A DNA stretch of 33,457 nucleotides, from the NCBI RefSeq assembly GCF_009192945.1, contig NZ_NSET01000020.1, positions 1-33,457 on the forward strand. Reading direction: 5' to 3'. This document shows positions 1-8,790 of the stretch, piece by piece. This stretch comes from Xanthomonas maliensis (lineage in GTDB: Bacteria; Pseudomonadota; Gammaproteobacteria; Xanthomonadales; Xanthomonadaceae). The notes beneath the pieces are model-generated. The model made no database searches. It worked only from the letters and a program-made list of their open reading frames with translations, and had not been told where the DNA came from. The stretch's first letter is position 1. Every line of letters starts with the position of its first letter. The position numbers and the translations under genes were made by a program.

Positions 1-121
1 GGCCAGCGCAGCGGCGGTGGTTTCATCACTGGTTGCAAACAGGTATGTTCCCTTGCCCGTGTCCCCACGCGGCCGTGTCTGCCACTCCGCAGCCACGGCG
101 GTCTCCTCAGTCGGGTTTTGC

Positions 122-1759
122 ATGCATTCGATCGACGTCGTCCTCGCCATGTTGCTGGCGGTCGCGGCCAGCGGCTACCTGATCCGTATCCTGCCGTTCT
201 CCTTGCCACTGCCGCTGGTGCAGATCGGCTTGGGCGCGGTGGTGGCCGGGGTCTTCGACGCCGGGCACGAACTGGAACCGGAGCTGTTCTTCCTGCTGTT
301 CCTGCCGCCGCTGCTGTTCCTGGATGGCTGGCGCATTCCCAAGCAGGGCCTGTTCCGCGACAAGGGTGCGATCCTGGAGTTGGCGCTGGGGCTGGTGATC
401 TTCACCGTGATCGGCGCCGGCTTCCTGATCCACTGGTTGATCCCGGCGATGCCGCTGCCGGTGGCCTTCGCGCTGGCAGCGATCATCTCGCCCACCGATC
501 CGGTGGCGGTCTCCTCGATCGCCTCCAAGGTATCCATCCCCAAGCGGCTGATGCACATCCTGGAAGGCGAATCGCTGCTCAACGATGCATCGGGCCTGGT
601 GTGCTTCCAGTTCGCAGTGGCGGCGGTGCTCACCGGCACCTTCTCGGTGGCGGCCGCGTCGCTGACCTTCCTGTGGGTCGCGCTGGCCGGGCTGGGCCTG
701 GGCGTGGCCACCACGTTCGGGCTGAGCCGTATCCAGGCCTGGATCTGGCGCCATTTCGGCGAAGAACCCGGTTCGGCGATCCTGGTCAACCTGCTGACCC
801 CGTTTGCGGCGTATCTGTTGGCCGAAGCCTTCCACGCCTCCGGCATCCTTGCCGCGGTGGCGGCCGGCATTACGATGAGCTACGTCGAGATGGCCGGCAA
901 CGCGCCCGGCAATATGCGGCTGCAGCGCTCGGCCGTGTGGGATACGGTGCAGTTCACTTTCAACGGCATCATCTTCGTGCTGCTGGGCGAGCAGTTGCCG
1001 GGCATCCTGGATGGCGCCGTGCGCAGCGTGCAGGAGGCTGGGCACCTCAACCCGTGGTGGCTGGCGGTGTACGTGGCGACCATCAGCACCAGCCTGATGG
1101 CCTTGCGTTTCGTATGGGTCTTTCTGTCGCTGCGCTGGAACATCTTCAAGGCGCAGCGGCGTGGCGAGGCGCATGTGAGCCCGCCGTGGCGGATCGTGGT
1201 GGCGGTATCGCTGGCGGGCGTGCGTGGGGCAATCACCCTGGCCGGCGTGCTGACGCTGCCGTTGCTGATGGAGGATGGCTCGCCGTTCCCGGCGCGGCAG
1301 CTGGCGATCTTCCTGGCGGCCTCGGTGATCTTGGTGTCGCTGGTGGTGGCCAGCGTGGCGCTGCCGCGGCTGTTGCGCGGACTGGAGCTGCCCGAAGAGG
1401 AAGACGAGCAACAGAAGGAGGATCTGGCGGTGAAGGCCTCCTCGCAGGCGGCCCTGGAGGCGGTGGAGAAACTGCGTCAACGCCTGGTGGAAGACAGTGC
1501 GCATGCCGAGCGCTACAACGCGGCGGCCAACCAGGTCAGCCAGCGCTACCAGCGCAAGCTCGGCGCGGTCGACATGGCCGAGACCTCGCCGGAAGAGGCG
1601 GTGGCCTATGAGCAGGCGCTACGCCAGTTCCGCCACACGGCGCTGGTGGCCGAGCGCAACGAGCTGTTCAAGCTTGCCCGGCAGCGGCTGATCTCCGACG
1701 AGCTGTCGCGCCGCTTGGTGCGCAACCTGGATTTGATCGAGTCGCGCAAGCGCGCCTGA
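122..1759 (+). CDS. CPA1-family Na+/H+ antiporter
   Basis: Inner-membrane cation/proton antiporter of the CPA1 (NhaP/YjcE-like) family, expected to exchange Na+ or K+ for H+ and support pH and salt homeostasis. The 545-residue product has about 12 hydrophobic segments in residues 1-420. It carries the family motifs SPTDPVAV (about 123-130) and [11 protein letters not shown] (about 148-158), whose Asp residues form the ion path. The C-terminal ~125 residues are hydrophilic, charged and probably cytosolic and helical. I chose the ATG at 122 because the first transmembrane segment begins directly after it; an upstream in-frame ATG at 17 adds a non-conserved stretch. The Shine-Dalgarno is weak. 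The gene lies alone, 134 bases ahead of the ABC transporter pair. Ion specificity cannot be read from sequence. Confidence 0.93.
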   Translation: MHSIDVVLAMLLAVAASGYLIRILPFSLPLPLVQIGLGAVVAGVFDAGHELEPELFFLLFLPPLLFLDGWRIPKQGLFRDKGAILELALGLVIFTVIGAGFLIHWLIPAMPLPVAFALAAIISPTDPVAVSSIASKVSIPKRLMHILEGESLLNDASGLVCFQFAVAAVLTGTFSVAAASLTFLWVALAGLGLGVATTFGLSRIQAWIWRHFGEEPGSAILVNLLTPFAAYLLAEAFHASGILAAVAAGITMSYVEMAGNAPGNMRLQRSAVWDTVQFTFNGIIFVLLGEQLPGILDGAVRSVQEAGHLNPWWLAVYVATISTSLMALRFVWVFLSLRWNIFKAQRRGEAHVSPPWRIVVAVSLAGVRGAITLAGVLTLPLLMEDGSPFPARQLAIFLAASVILVSLVVASVALPRLLRGLELPEEEDEQQKEDLAVKASSQAALEAVEKLRQRLVEDSAHAERYNAAANQVSQRYQRKLGAVDMAETSPEEAVAYEQALRQFRHTALVAERNELFKLARQRLISDELSRRLVRNLDLIESRKRA

Positions 1760-1893
1760 AGGCCAGTTGCGCGGGGGGCGTCTGCGGGCGTCACACAGGC
1801 GCGACGGTGCGGAAGACAGTGTCCCAGTCGGCGCCCTCCCGCAGCGACGGCTGTGCGCCTACTCTGTCGGTCCATTCGTACATGGCAGGCGCG

Positions 1894-2834
<941 letters not shown>

Positions 2835-2838
<4 letters not shown>

Positions 2839-3596
2839 ACCTGCACGCGATTGCGGCGATCTACCGCTTCGAAATGGCGCGCGCCTTCCGCACGCTCACC
2901 CAGTCGATCGCCTCGCCGGTGCTGTCGACCTCGCTTTACTTCGTGGTGTTCGGTGCGGCGATCGGCTCGCGCATGGGCCAGATCGATGGCATCAGCTACG
3001 GCGCCTTCATCATCCCGGGGCTGGTGATGCTGTCGCTGCTCAACGAGAGCATCTCCAATGCCTCGTTCGGCATCTACATGCCGCGCTGGGCCGGCACCAT
3101 CTACGAGGTGCTGTCCGCACCGGTGGCCTGGTGGGAGATCGTGATCGGCTATGTCGGCGCCGCTGCCACCAAGTCGGTGATGCTGGGGGCGCTGATCCTG
3201 CTCACCGCACGCATCTTCGTGCCGTATGAGATCGCCCACCCGGTCTGGATGGTCGGGTTCCTGCTGCTGACCGCACTGACCTTCAGCCTGTTCGGCTTCA
3301 TCATCGGCATCTGGGCCGACGGCTTCGAGAAACTGCAGGTGATCCCGCTGATGGTGGTGACGCCGCTGACCTTCCTGGGCGGCAGCTTCTATTCGATCAC
3401 CATGCTGCCGCCGCTGTGGCAGAAGATCACCTTGTTCAATCCGGTGGTCTACCTGATCAGCGGCTTTCGCTGGAGCTTCTACGGCAAGGCCGATGTGCAT
3501 ATCGCCACCAGCACCGGCATGACCTTGCTATTCCTGCTGCTGTGCCTGGCGGTGGTGGCGGCGATCTTCCGCAGCGGCTATCGGCTCAAGGCCTGA
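2835..3596 (+). CDS. yadH: ABC-2 type transporter permease (YadH-like)
   Basis: Membrane subunit of the exporter encoded with the preceding ATPase. The 253-residue product has six hydrophobic segments and the ABC-2 permease hallmark near its C terminus, [15 protein letters not shown] followed by [13 protein letters not shown]. Length matches the YadH/DrrB family (about 250 residues). The start ATG overlaps the TGA of the ATPase gene, indicating a two-gene operon. No third component such as a membrane fusion protein is adjacent, consistent with a simple homodimeric-permease exporter. The transported compound (lipid, polysaccharide or drug) cannot be told from sequence. Confidence 0.92.
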
Positions 3597-3652
3597 GCCG
3601 GGCCGGCCGGCGGCCTGTGCGAAGGCATGCCGCCGCCGCGCCGAGGCTCGAC

Positions 3653-3907
3653 TCATTCTGCAGCGGGCTTGTTGTCCAGGTAGTAGGCCACCACCTGGCC
3701 CTTGATCTTCATCGTCATCGGATTGCCGCGGCGATCGCGTGACTTGCCGACCTGCACCTTGATCCAGCCTTCGCTGACCGAGTACTCCTCGACGTTGTCG
3801 CGCTCGATCCCGTTGAAGCGCACACCGACGCCGCGGTTCAGCGCTTCGGCATCGTGGAACGGGCTGCGTGCATCGATGGCCAGATGGTCGGGAGGGGTAT
3901 CGCTCAT
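3653..3907 (-). CDS. DUF3297 family small protein
   Basis: An 84-residue soluble protein matching what I know of the DUF3297 family: an N-terminal DxxSPF-like stretch (ARSPFHD), then GVGVRFNGIERDNVEEYS and a conserved GWIKVQVGKSRDRRGNPM segment. It is a compact, probably beta-rich protein with no signal peptide or membrane segment. The function of the family is unknown. The ATG at 3907 is the only reasonable start. It converges with the ABC permease gene (57 bases between stops) and is divergent from the acidic protein gene at 4051. No operon partner is evident. Confidence 0.85.
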   Translation of the reverse strand: MSDTPPDHLAIDARSPFHDAEALNRGVGVRFNGIERDNVEEYSVSEGWIKVQVGKSRDRRGNPMTMKIKGQVVAYYLDNKPAAE

Positions 3908-4050
3908 GGGAGAAGGGCCTGGCGGCCGGGATGGCCGTCTTCGGGCGCACAGGATACGGCCCTGCGCGCGCTTGACCAGCCCCTGGCAGGCGCTTTGCTA
4001 GTCTGCGCGCACGCGGCACACTGCCCGCCCGCCCTGCCAAGAGTCCTCCC

Positions 4051-4590
4051 ATGCCCGACAACAGCGCCGATTACGACGAACCGGACGACCTGAGCGCCGA
4101 CAGCGACGACGACGATCCGGATACCCACCAGGGTTTGGTCTGGAACCTGTTGCTGCTGATCAATCCGGGCGACGAAGAGACGGCGCTGCGCCAATTCGAT
4201 GGCTACCGCGAGAGTGCCGTCGAGGCCGACGGCGACGAATGGCTGTGGGCATTGAAGGATGCGATCGACTGGACGTCGGGCTTCTACGTGGATGGGCGCG
4301 ACAGCGAAACGCTGATCAGCGCGATCGACGAACTGGCCGCGCGCTGGAACCTGCGGATCGACTGGGGGGGCGACATCGACGATGACGACTTCCTGGCCGG
4401 CAACGACACCGCCGCGCTGCTGACGGTGGCCTATGACCGCCTGCGCGAATACGGCTACACCCTATGGTGCTGGGAGACCGGCAGCGACGATCGCGCCGGC
4501 TGGATGGCGCTCAGCCGCAACGACGAGGATATGCAGCGGCTGGCCGCGATCCTGGGCGTGGATCTGCGCCCGGGCAGCGATCCGTTCTGA
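4051..4590 (+). CDS. acidic hypothetical protein (DUF6630-like)
   Basis: A 179-residue, strongly acidic protein with an Asp/Glu-rich disordered N terminus (residues 1-28), followed by a folded region starting LVWNLLLLINPGDEETALRQF. The latter part contains Trp-rich conserved-looking segments (DEWLWALKDAIDW; YTLWCWETG). No signal peptide or transmembrane segment is present. It resembles proteins labelled DUF6630, but I hold that family call only moderately. A weak Shine-Dalgarno (AAGAG) lies 7 bases before the ATG. Divergent from the DUF3297 gene with 143 bases between. A 13-bp perfect hairpin follows its stop. Function unknown. Confidence 0.8.
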   Translation: MPDNSADYDEPDDLSADSDDDDPDTHQGLVWNLLLLINPGDEETALRQFDGYRESAVEADGDEWLWALKDAIDWTSGFYVDGRDSETLISAIDELAARWNLRIDWGGDIDDDDFLAGNDTAALLTVAYDRLREYGYTLWCWETGSDDRAGWMALSRNDEDMQRLAAILGVDLRPGSDPF

Positions 4591-4603
4591 GCGCAGCCGT
4601 CCG

Positions 4604-4634
4604 GTTGCCGCCCGGGAGCGACCCGGGCGGCAAC
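4604..4634. terminator. 13-bp perfect inverted repeat between convergent genes
   Basis: Perfect inverted repeat: left arm 4604-4616 (GTTGCCGCCCGGG), 5-base loop AGCGA, right arm 4622-4634. It sits 13 bases after the stop of the acidic-protein gene and 10 bases before the stop of the convergent S53 protease gene. The position and stability fit a bidirectional terminator. There is no T-run on either strand, so intrinsic termination may be weak; the hairpin may instead protect 3' ends. Confidence 0.7.
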
Positions 4635-4644
4635 GCTGTGCAGC

Positions 4645-6738
4645 TCAGCTCTTGGCGGTCTTGACGATCGCCGGCGAGCTCACCGTTGCTCCCCCCTTGT
4701 TCAACGCGACCACGTACATCGTGTAGAACGTGTTGGGCTTGAGTCCGCCGAGCGTGTAGCGTGTGCCGCGCGTGACCGCATACGAGGTGAAGGCCCCCGT
4801 GGTGTTGTCCTGGGCGACAATCGCGTAACCGGTCGCCGTGTTCGTGCCGGTCCATTGCACCATGCTGGTCGTGGCGGTGGTACTGGCATGCACGCCGCGC
4901 GCCAAGCTCGGTGGCGGTGTGCTGCCGTCGTGAACCTCCAGCAGGGAGTCGACCAGCAGCGAGGACGACAGCATCGATCCCAGGCCGGTGACATTGTCGT
5001 AGCCCTGGCCGGCGTTGAAGCCGGCCACGCCGCCGAACAGGTTGGCGTTGCCATTGCTGCCATCGAGCACGTCGTTGGTGTCCAAGGACACCGTGCCGCT
5101 GAGATCTTCGTACAGGAACGGGTTGGCGAAGCCGATCCGGCCCAGCCCGGCGGCCTGGTGCGCCTGATCGGCGATCGACATGAAGCCGGCCCAGATCGGT
5201 GCCGAGACGCTGGTCCCGCCAAAGTTGACCCAGCCACCATCCAGCTCCGAATAGACCGCCACCGGCGTGGCGGGGCTGGCCACGGCGGCGACGTCGGGCA
5301 CGTTGCGGCGCGCGGAAGAGCCCTGGTTCGCGGCGGCGATCGACACTGGCTTGCCATCGGCACCGGCAATCATCTGATAGTCCGGTAGCGGCCAGTAGCT
5401 GCTGATACCGCCGCCGGTGGCACCGAGGCCTGCACCGAGCAGGTTCCAGGTCTCTTCGCCCCCGTAGCCGCCGGTACGCCCGGTGAACAAGGTCGTACCG
5501 CCGACTGAGGTCACCAGCGGTTGACTGCCGGGATCCTCGACGTGCAGGCCGCTGCCGCTGCGCCCATAGGCGCCCTGGTCGCCCGAACTGACATAGACGC
5601 CCTGGCCCTGCGCCACCATTTGCGTCAACACCTGGCCTTCTGCGGCCAGCGCGGCATCGCCCAGGAATTCTTCATCGGTGCCATAGGAGATACTGACCGT
5701 CTGCGCCGTGTTGTCGTCGGCCATGGCACCCAGCGAGGCCAGCAACGCCACCGGGAACGGATCGTCGCCTTCTTCGTAGACCTGGATTTGCCGCAACTGT
5801 GGGTTCACGGCGATCGCCATGTCGATGTCCAGGGCCGCCTCGCCGGCCACGCCGGCACTGTTGACCGCACCGGCGTACCCGTTGACGTTGCGCACCTTCA
5901 CCGGCACGTTCGGCAAGCCGAACTGCTTGACGTAGGCGGCGATGTCGCTGGACAAAAAGCCGCCTTGCTCGAACAGCGCCAGCGTCTCCAGCTTGCCCGG
6001 CGCCAGCTGCGCGGGAATGCCATAGGCAGTGCGCAGGTCCTGCGGGCTCAGGCCACCGTTGGGGCCATGGCCGGTCGCTTGGGTGGCGCCGTCTTTGGCA
6101 ACGGCGGCGCGTGCGGCCGGATTGGTCGGTGCGCGGATGGCCAACGGTGCGAAACGGACGGCGTCGTTCAGGCCGACGATGCCACCGACATGGCCAACCA
6201 GCGCGCTGGGCAACTGCGGTTGTCGATCGGCCGAGAAGAATGTCTGGCCATCGCTGCGTTGGTAGCGATTGAAGGTCACGCCCAGGTGCTGCGCGAACGT
6301 GGCCGCTGGCGCCTTCAAGGTGATCAGCGAGCCGGCGCCGCCGATACTGCTGACCTGGATCCCATGCGCTTGCGCGAATGCCTTGACCGCGGCGATGTCG
6401 TCCTGGCGTGCACCAAAGCGGGCAGCGAATTCTGCTGGCGTCAGGTAGTGGCCATAGAGCGCATCGCCCGGATGCGACACGCGCATTGCATAGTCGTAGG
6501 CGCCTGCACCGTCCTTCAAAGGCAAGGTCATCACCAGGCTGATCGTGGTGCTGGGTGCCAGCGCACCGAGCTTGCTCGCGCTGCGCAGTTGTGCAGGCAG
6601 GTGGGCGAGTGGGGCGGCGGTCTGAGACGTGACCGGCGTGGTCAGTGGCGCGGCGAAAGCCGATGCGGCAACACCCGAGAGAATGGCAAGGCAGGCCAGG
6701 TGCAACGGCACACGGTGGAATCCAGAGCGTTTCTGCAT
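4645..6738 (-). CDS. secreted S53 family protease (sedolisin/xanthomonalisin-like)
   Basis: Secreted serine-carboxyl peptidase of family S53, which usually cleaves proteins at acidic pH. The 697-residue product has a Sec signal peptide (about 1-29), a pro-kumamolisin activation domain (about 60-200), then the peptidase domain (about 225-600). Visible catalytic residues are Glu300 and Asp304 in GEAALDIDMA, oxyanion Asp387 in SSGDQGAYG, and Ser510 in GGTSVSAPIW. The SGTS motif usual in the family reads GGTS here. Calcium-site candidates are Asp556 and Asp581 (YDNVTGLG). Residues 610-697 form a fibronectin-III-like domain, possibly for substrate or surface binding. Secretion through the type II (Xps) system is inferred from the family. 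The gene follows the S8 protease on the same strand after a hairpin. Confidence 0.92.
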   Translation of the reverse strand: MQKRSGFHRVPLHLACLAILSGVAASAFAAPLTTPVTSQTAAPLAHLPAQLRSASKLGALAPSTTISLVMTLPLKDGAGAYDYAMRVSHPGDALYGHYLTPAEFAARFGARQDDIAAVKAFAQAHGIQVSSIGGAGSLITLKAPAATFAQHLGVTFNRYQRSDGQTFFSADRQPQLPSALVGHVGGIVGLNDAVRFAPLAIRAPTNPAARAAVAKDGATQATGHGPNGGLSPQDLRTAYGIPAQLAPGKLETLALFEQGGFLSSDIAAYVKQFGLPNVPVKVRNVNGYAGAVNSAGVAGEAALDIDMAIAVNPQLRQIQVYEEGDDPFPVALLASLGAMADDNTAQTVSISYGTDEEFLGDAALAAEGQVLTQMVAQGQGVYVSSGDQGAYGRSGSGLHVEDPGSQPLVTSVGGTTLFTGRTGGYGGEETWNLLGAGLGATGGGISSYWPLPDYQMIAGADGKPVSIAAANQGSSARRNVPDVAAVASPATPVAVYSELDGGWVNFGGTSVSAPIWAGFMSIADQAHQAAGLGRIGFANPFLYEDLSGTVSLDTNDVLDGSNGNANLFGGVAGFNAGQGYDNVTGLGSMLSSSLLVDSLLEVHDGSTPPPSLARGVHASTTATTSMVQWTGTNTATGYAIVAQDNTTGAFTSYAVTRGTRYTLGGLKPNTFYTMYVVALNKGGATVSSPAIVKTAKS

Positions 6739-6776
6739 GGGAAATCCTCGGTTGGGGATGAGATCAACGTTGCCGA

Positions 6777-6814
6777 GCAGCAGGCAGGAAGCGGTCTGCT
6801 CGCCTGCCTGCTGC
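6777..6814 (-). terminator. 12-bp perfect hairpin between the two protease genes
   Basis: Left arm 6777-6788 (GCAGCAGGCAGG), 14-base spacer, right arm 6803-6814, perfectly complementary over 12 bp. It lies 21 bases past the stop of the S8 protease and about 40 bases ahead of the S53 start, both read on the minus strand. It could terminate or attenuate transcription between the genes, or stabilise the upstream mRNA. There is no clear T-run. The spacer contains CTGCTC, which can pair with GAGCAG at 6775-6780, so an alternative fold is possible. Confidence 0.6.
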
Positions 6815-6835
6815 GCCGGAGCGATGCCCGCTAGA

Positions 6836-8743
6836 TCACTGCCGGGCCATCAGGGACACATTGCTGAAACCGCCGTCGCCGCCGACCAGCTTGATGTAGT
6901 AGGTACCCGCCTGCGGCGAGGGCAGTCGCACGGTTTGGGAATTGCCAGCGCGGACCGAGCGCTGGTCGTAGCTGGTGGTCGTGGGTTCGGCGCCGAACTT
7001 GACGTACAGGGCGACATTGCCGCCGCCGCCGAAGGAGAGCACGTTCAACGGCGTCCCCGCGGTGGCGGTATAGCTATACAAGCGCTCCTCATCGGCGCCG
7101 GCGCTCTGTGCAGTGACCGCCGTGCGATTGCTCATGACGGTCGTCACCGGCTTGCAGGTGCTGCCGCTGCAATTGTTGCGGACGTAGTCCATGGCCGCGG
7201 TCGCATCGACGATGCCGCTGCCGATCGGAGTCGTCGCCGGCGGCGGTACCGGGAATGCACGCGCGGTCTGTGTCAATACCGCCTGCAGTTGCGAGGGCGT
7301 CAACGGTGTCTTGCCCGCTGCTGCCACTGCGCTTTGCACCAATGCCGCCACGGCCGCGACATGCGGTGTCGCCATCGAGGTGCCGGCGTAGCCCAGATAG
7401 TTGTATTGACCGGACGTCGGCGTGGTCTTGCCGCTATAGCCGGTCGACAGCACCACTCCATCCCAACCACCGTTGCCGGTGTCCTGATCCTGCCCGCCGC
7501 CCGGCCCTGCCAGGTCGACCACCGATCCGAAGTCGGAATAGAAGGCGATGCCGCCGGTGATGCGGGTGGCGCCGACGGTGATCACGTTGCTGCAGCTGGC
7601 TGGGCTGAATTGCGCCGCATCGATGGCGTCGTTGCCGGCAGCCACCACCACCGTGCTGCCGTTGGCGACGGCGGCATTGATCGCTTGCTGCGTCGCGCTG
7701 TCGCAGCTGCCGATGCCGCCCAGGCTCATGCTGATCACTTCCGCCGGATGGGTATTGTCCGGCACGCCATCGACGTGTCCGCCTGACGCCCACACGATCG
7801 CATCGGCGATATCCGAGATCATGCCGCCGCATTGGCCGAGCACGCGGATCGGCAGGATCTGCGCGTCGTGTGCGGCGCCGACGCCGCCAATGCCGTTGTT
7901 GGTCAGTTCGCCGATCGTGCCTGCCGTGTGGGTGCCGTGCCAGGAACTGTCGCTCGCGCTTTGCAGACAGGGATTGTTGTCGTCCATCCAATCGCCGTAG
8001 TCGAGCGCGCCCGGCACGCGATCGTCGGTGGCGCGACGTGACACGGTGGCGTTGGTGATGAAGTCGTAGCCCTGCAGGATGTGGTCGTTGTTCTTCAGGT
8101 CCGGATGGTCGGGCAGGATGCCGGTGTCGATCACCGCCACCACCACGCCGCTGCCGGTGGAGGTCTCCCAGGCCTTGGGTGCACGGATTCCGCCGGTGCT
8201 GTCCTGCATATGCCACTGATACTTTGCATAGAGTTTGTCGTTGGGCACCGGCGGATCGGTGTCCTGCGCGGTTGCGCGCGGCTGTACCGGCAGTGCCGCC
8301 GATCCGACCAGGTCCCGCACCGGCTGCATCATCCGATCGAACTGCGCATATTCGACGGCCGGATCGGCGCGTAGTTCGGTCAGCAGTTTGGTTTGCTCGG
8401 CGGCCGTCAGGTGACCGGTCAGCCGCAGCACGCTGGCGCCGGTGCCCGTGGTGCGCAGAACGCGCGCGGCCACCGGTGCGTTACGCGAGGCATCGCTGCC
8501 GAGCGACAGCACGTTGGCGCGCCGCGCGGCCGCCGTCAGCACGGATTCGCGCAGCGCGTTGGAGCCGATGGTGGATGTGTACTTGACGATGAGCCGGCCC
8601 GCTGCGGGCGAGCCGGCCGGCGCCGGGTTGTCGACCAGGCCACGTTGCTCCAGCAGATCGTCGGCTGCATGCGATTGGAAGGGGGCGGTGGCGAGCAGGG
8701 CGCTCAGCAATAGCGTGCGGAGTGGCGCAGAGGCGGTGTTCAT
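6836..8743 (-). CDS. secreted S8 family serine protease (subtilase) with PPC-like C-terminal domain
   Basis: Secreted subtilisin-like protease of 635 residues. A signal peptide covers about 1-27 (cleavage near SHA-AD). An N-terminal prodomain covers about 45-140 (RLIVKY start, VEYAQFD end). The catalytic domain runs about 195-520 with Asp206 (AVIDTGILPDHPDL), His269 (SSWHGTHTAGTIG), oxyanion Asn371 (AAGND) and Ser456 (YAGTSMATPHVAAV). Residues 545-635 look like a bacterial pre-peptidase C-terminal domain, ending GTYYIKLVGGDGGFSNVSLMAR. The ATG at 8743 is preferred over an in-frame one at 8794 because it starts the signal peptide and avoids overlap with the adhesin. The adhesin stop is only 47 bases upstream, so co-transcription is likely. 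Type II secretion is inferred from family knowledge. Confidence 0.94.
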   Translation of the reverse strand: MNTASAPLRTLLLSALLATAPFQSHAADDLLEQRGLVDNPAPAGSPAAGRLIVKYTSTIGSNALRESVLTAAARRANVLSLGSDASRNAPVAARVLRTTGTGASVLRLTGHLTAAEQTKLLTELRADPAVEYAQFDRMMQPVRDLVGSAALPVQPRATAQDTDPPVPNDKLYAKYQWHMQDSTGGIRAPKAWETSTGSGVVVAVIDTGILPDHPDLKNNDHILQGYDFITNATVSRRATDDRVPGALDYGDWMDDNNPCLQSASDSSWHGTHTAGTIGELTNNGIGGVGAAHDAQILPIRVLGQCGGMISDIADAIVWASGGHVDGVPDNTHPAEVISMSLGGIGSCDSATQQAINAAVANGSTVVVAAGNDAIDAAQFSPASCSNVITVGATRITGGIAFYSDFGSVVDLAGPGGGQDQDTGNGGWDGVVLSTGYSGKTTPTSGQYNYLGYAGTSMATPHVAAVAALVQSAVAAAGKTPLTPSQLQAVLTQTARAFPVPPPATTPIGSGIVDATAAMDYVRNNCSGSTCKPVTTVMSNRTAVTAQSAGADEERLYSYTATAGTPLNVLSFGGGGNVALYVKFGAEPTTTSYDQRSVRAGNSQTVRLPSPQAGTYYIKLVGGDGGFSNVSLMARQ

Positions 8744-8790
8744 GGGCGGAATTCCAAGAAGAAGGGGATGGCGGTGCGTGCGGGGCAGGC

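Noticed and set aside
107..1504. A 465-residue minus-strand open frame opposite the antiporter
   Set aside because: His/Gln/Arg-rich shadow translation of a clear membrane transporter; no domain.
5521..6834. A 437-residue plus-strand open frame opposite the S53 protease
   Set aside because: Antisense shadow of a gene with intact catalytic motifs; low-complexity Arg/Gln/Ala-rich translation.
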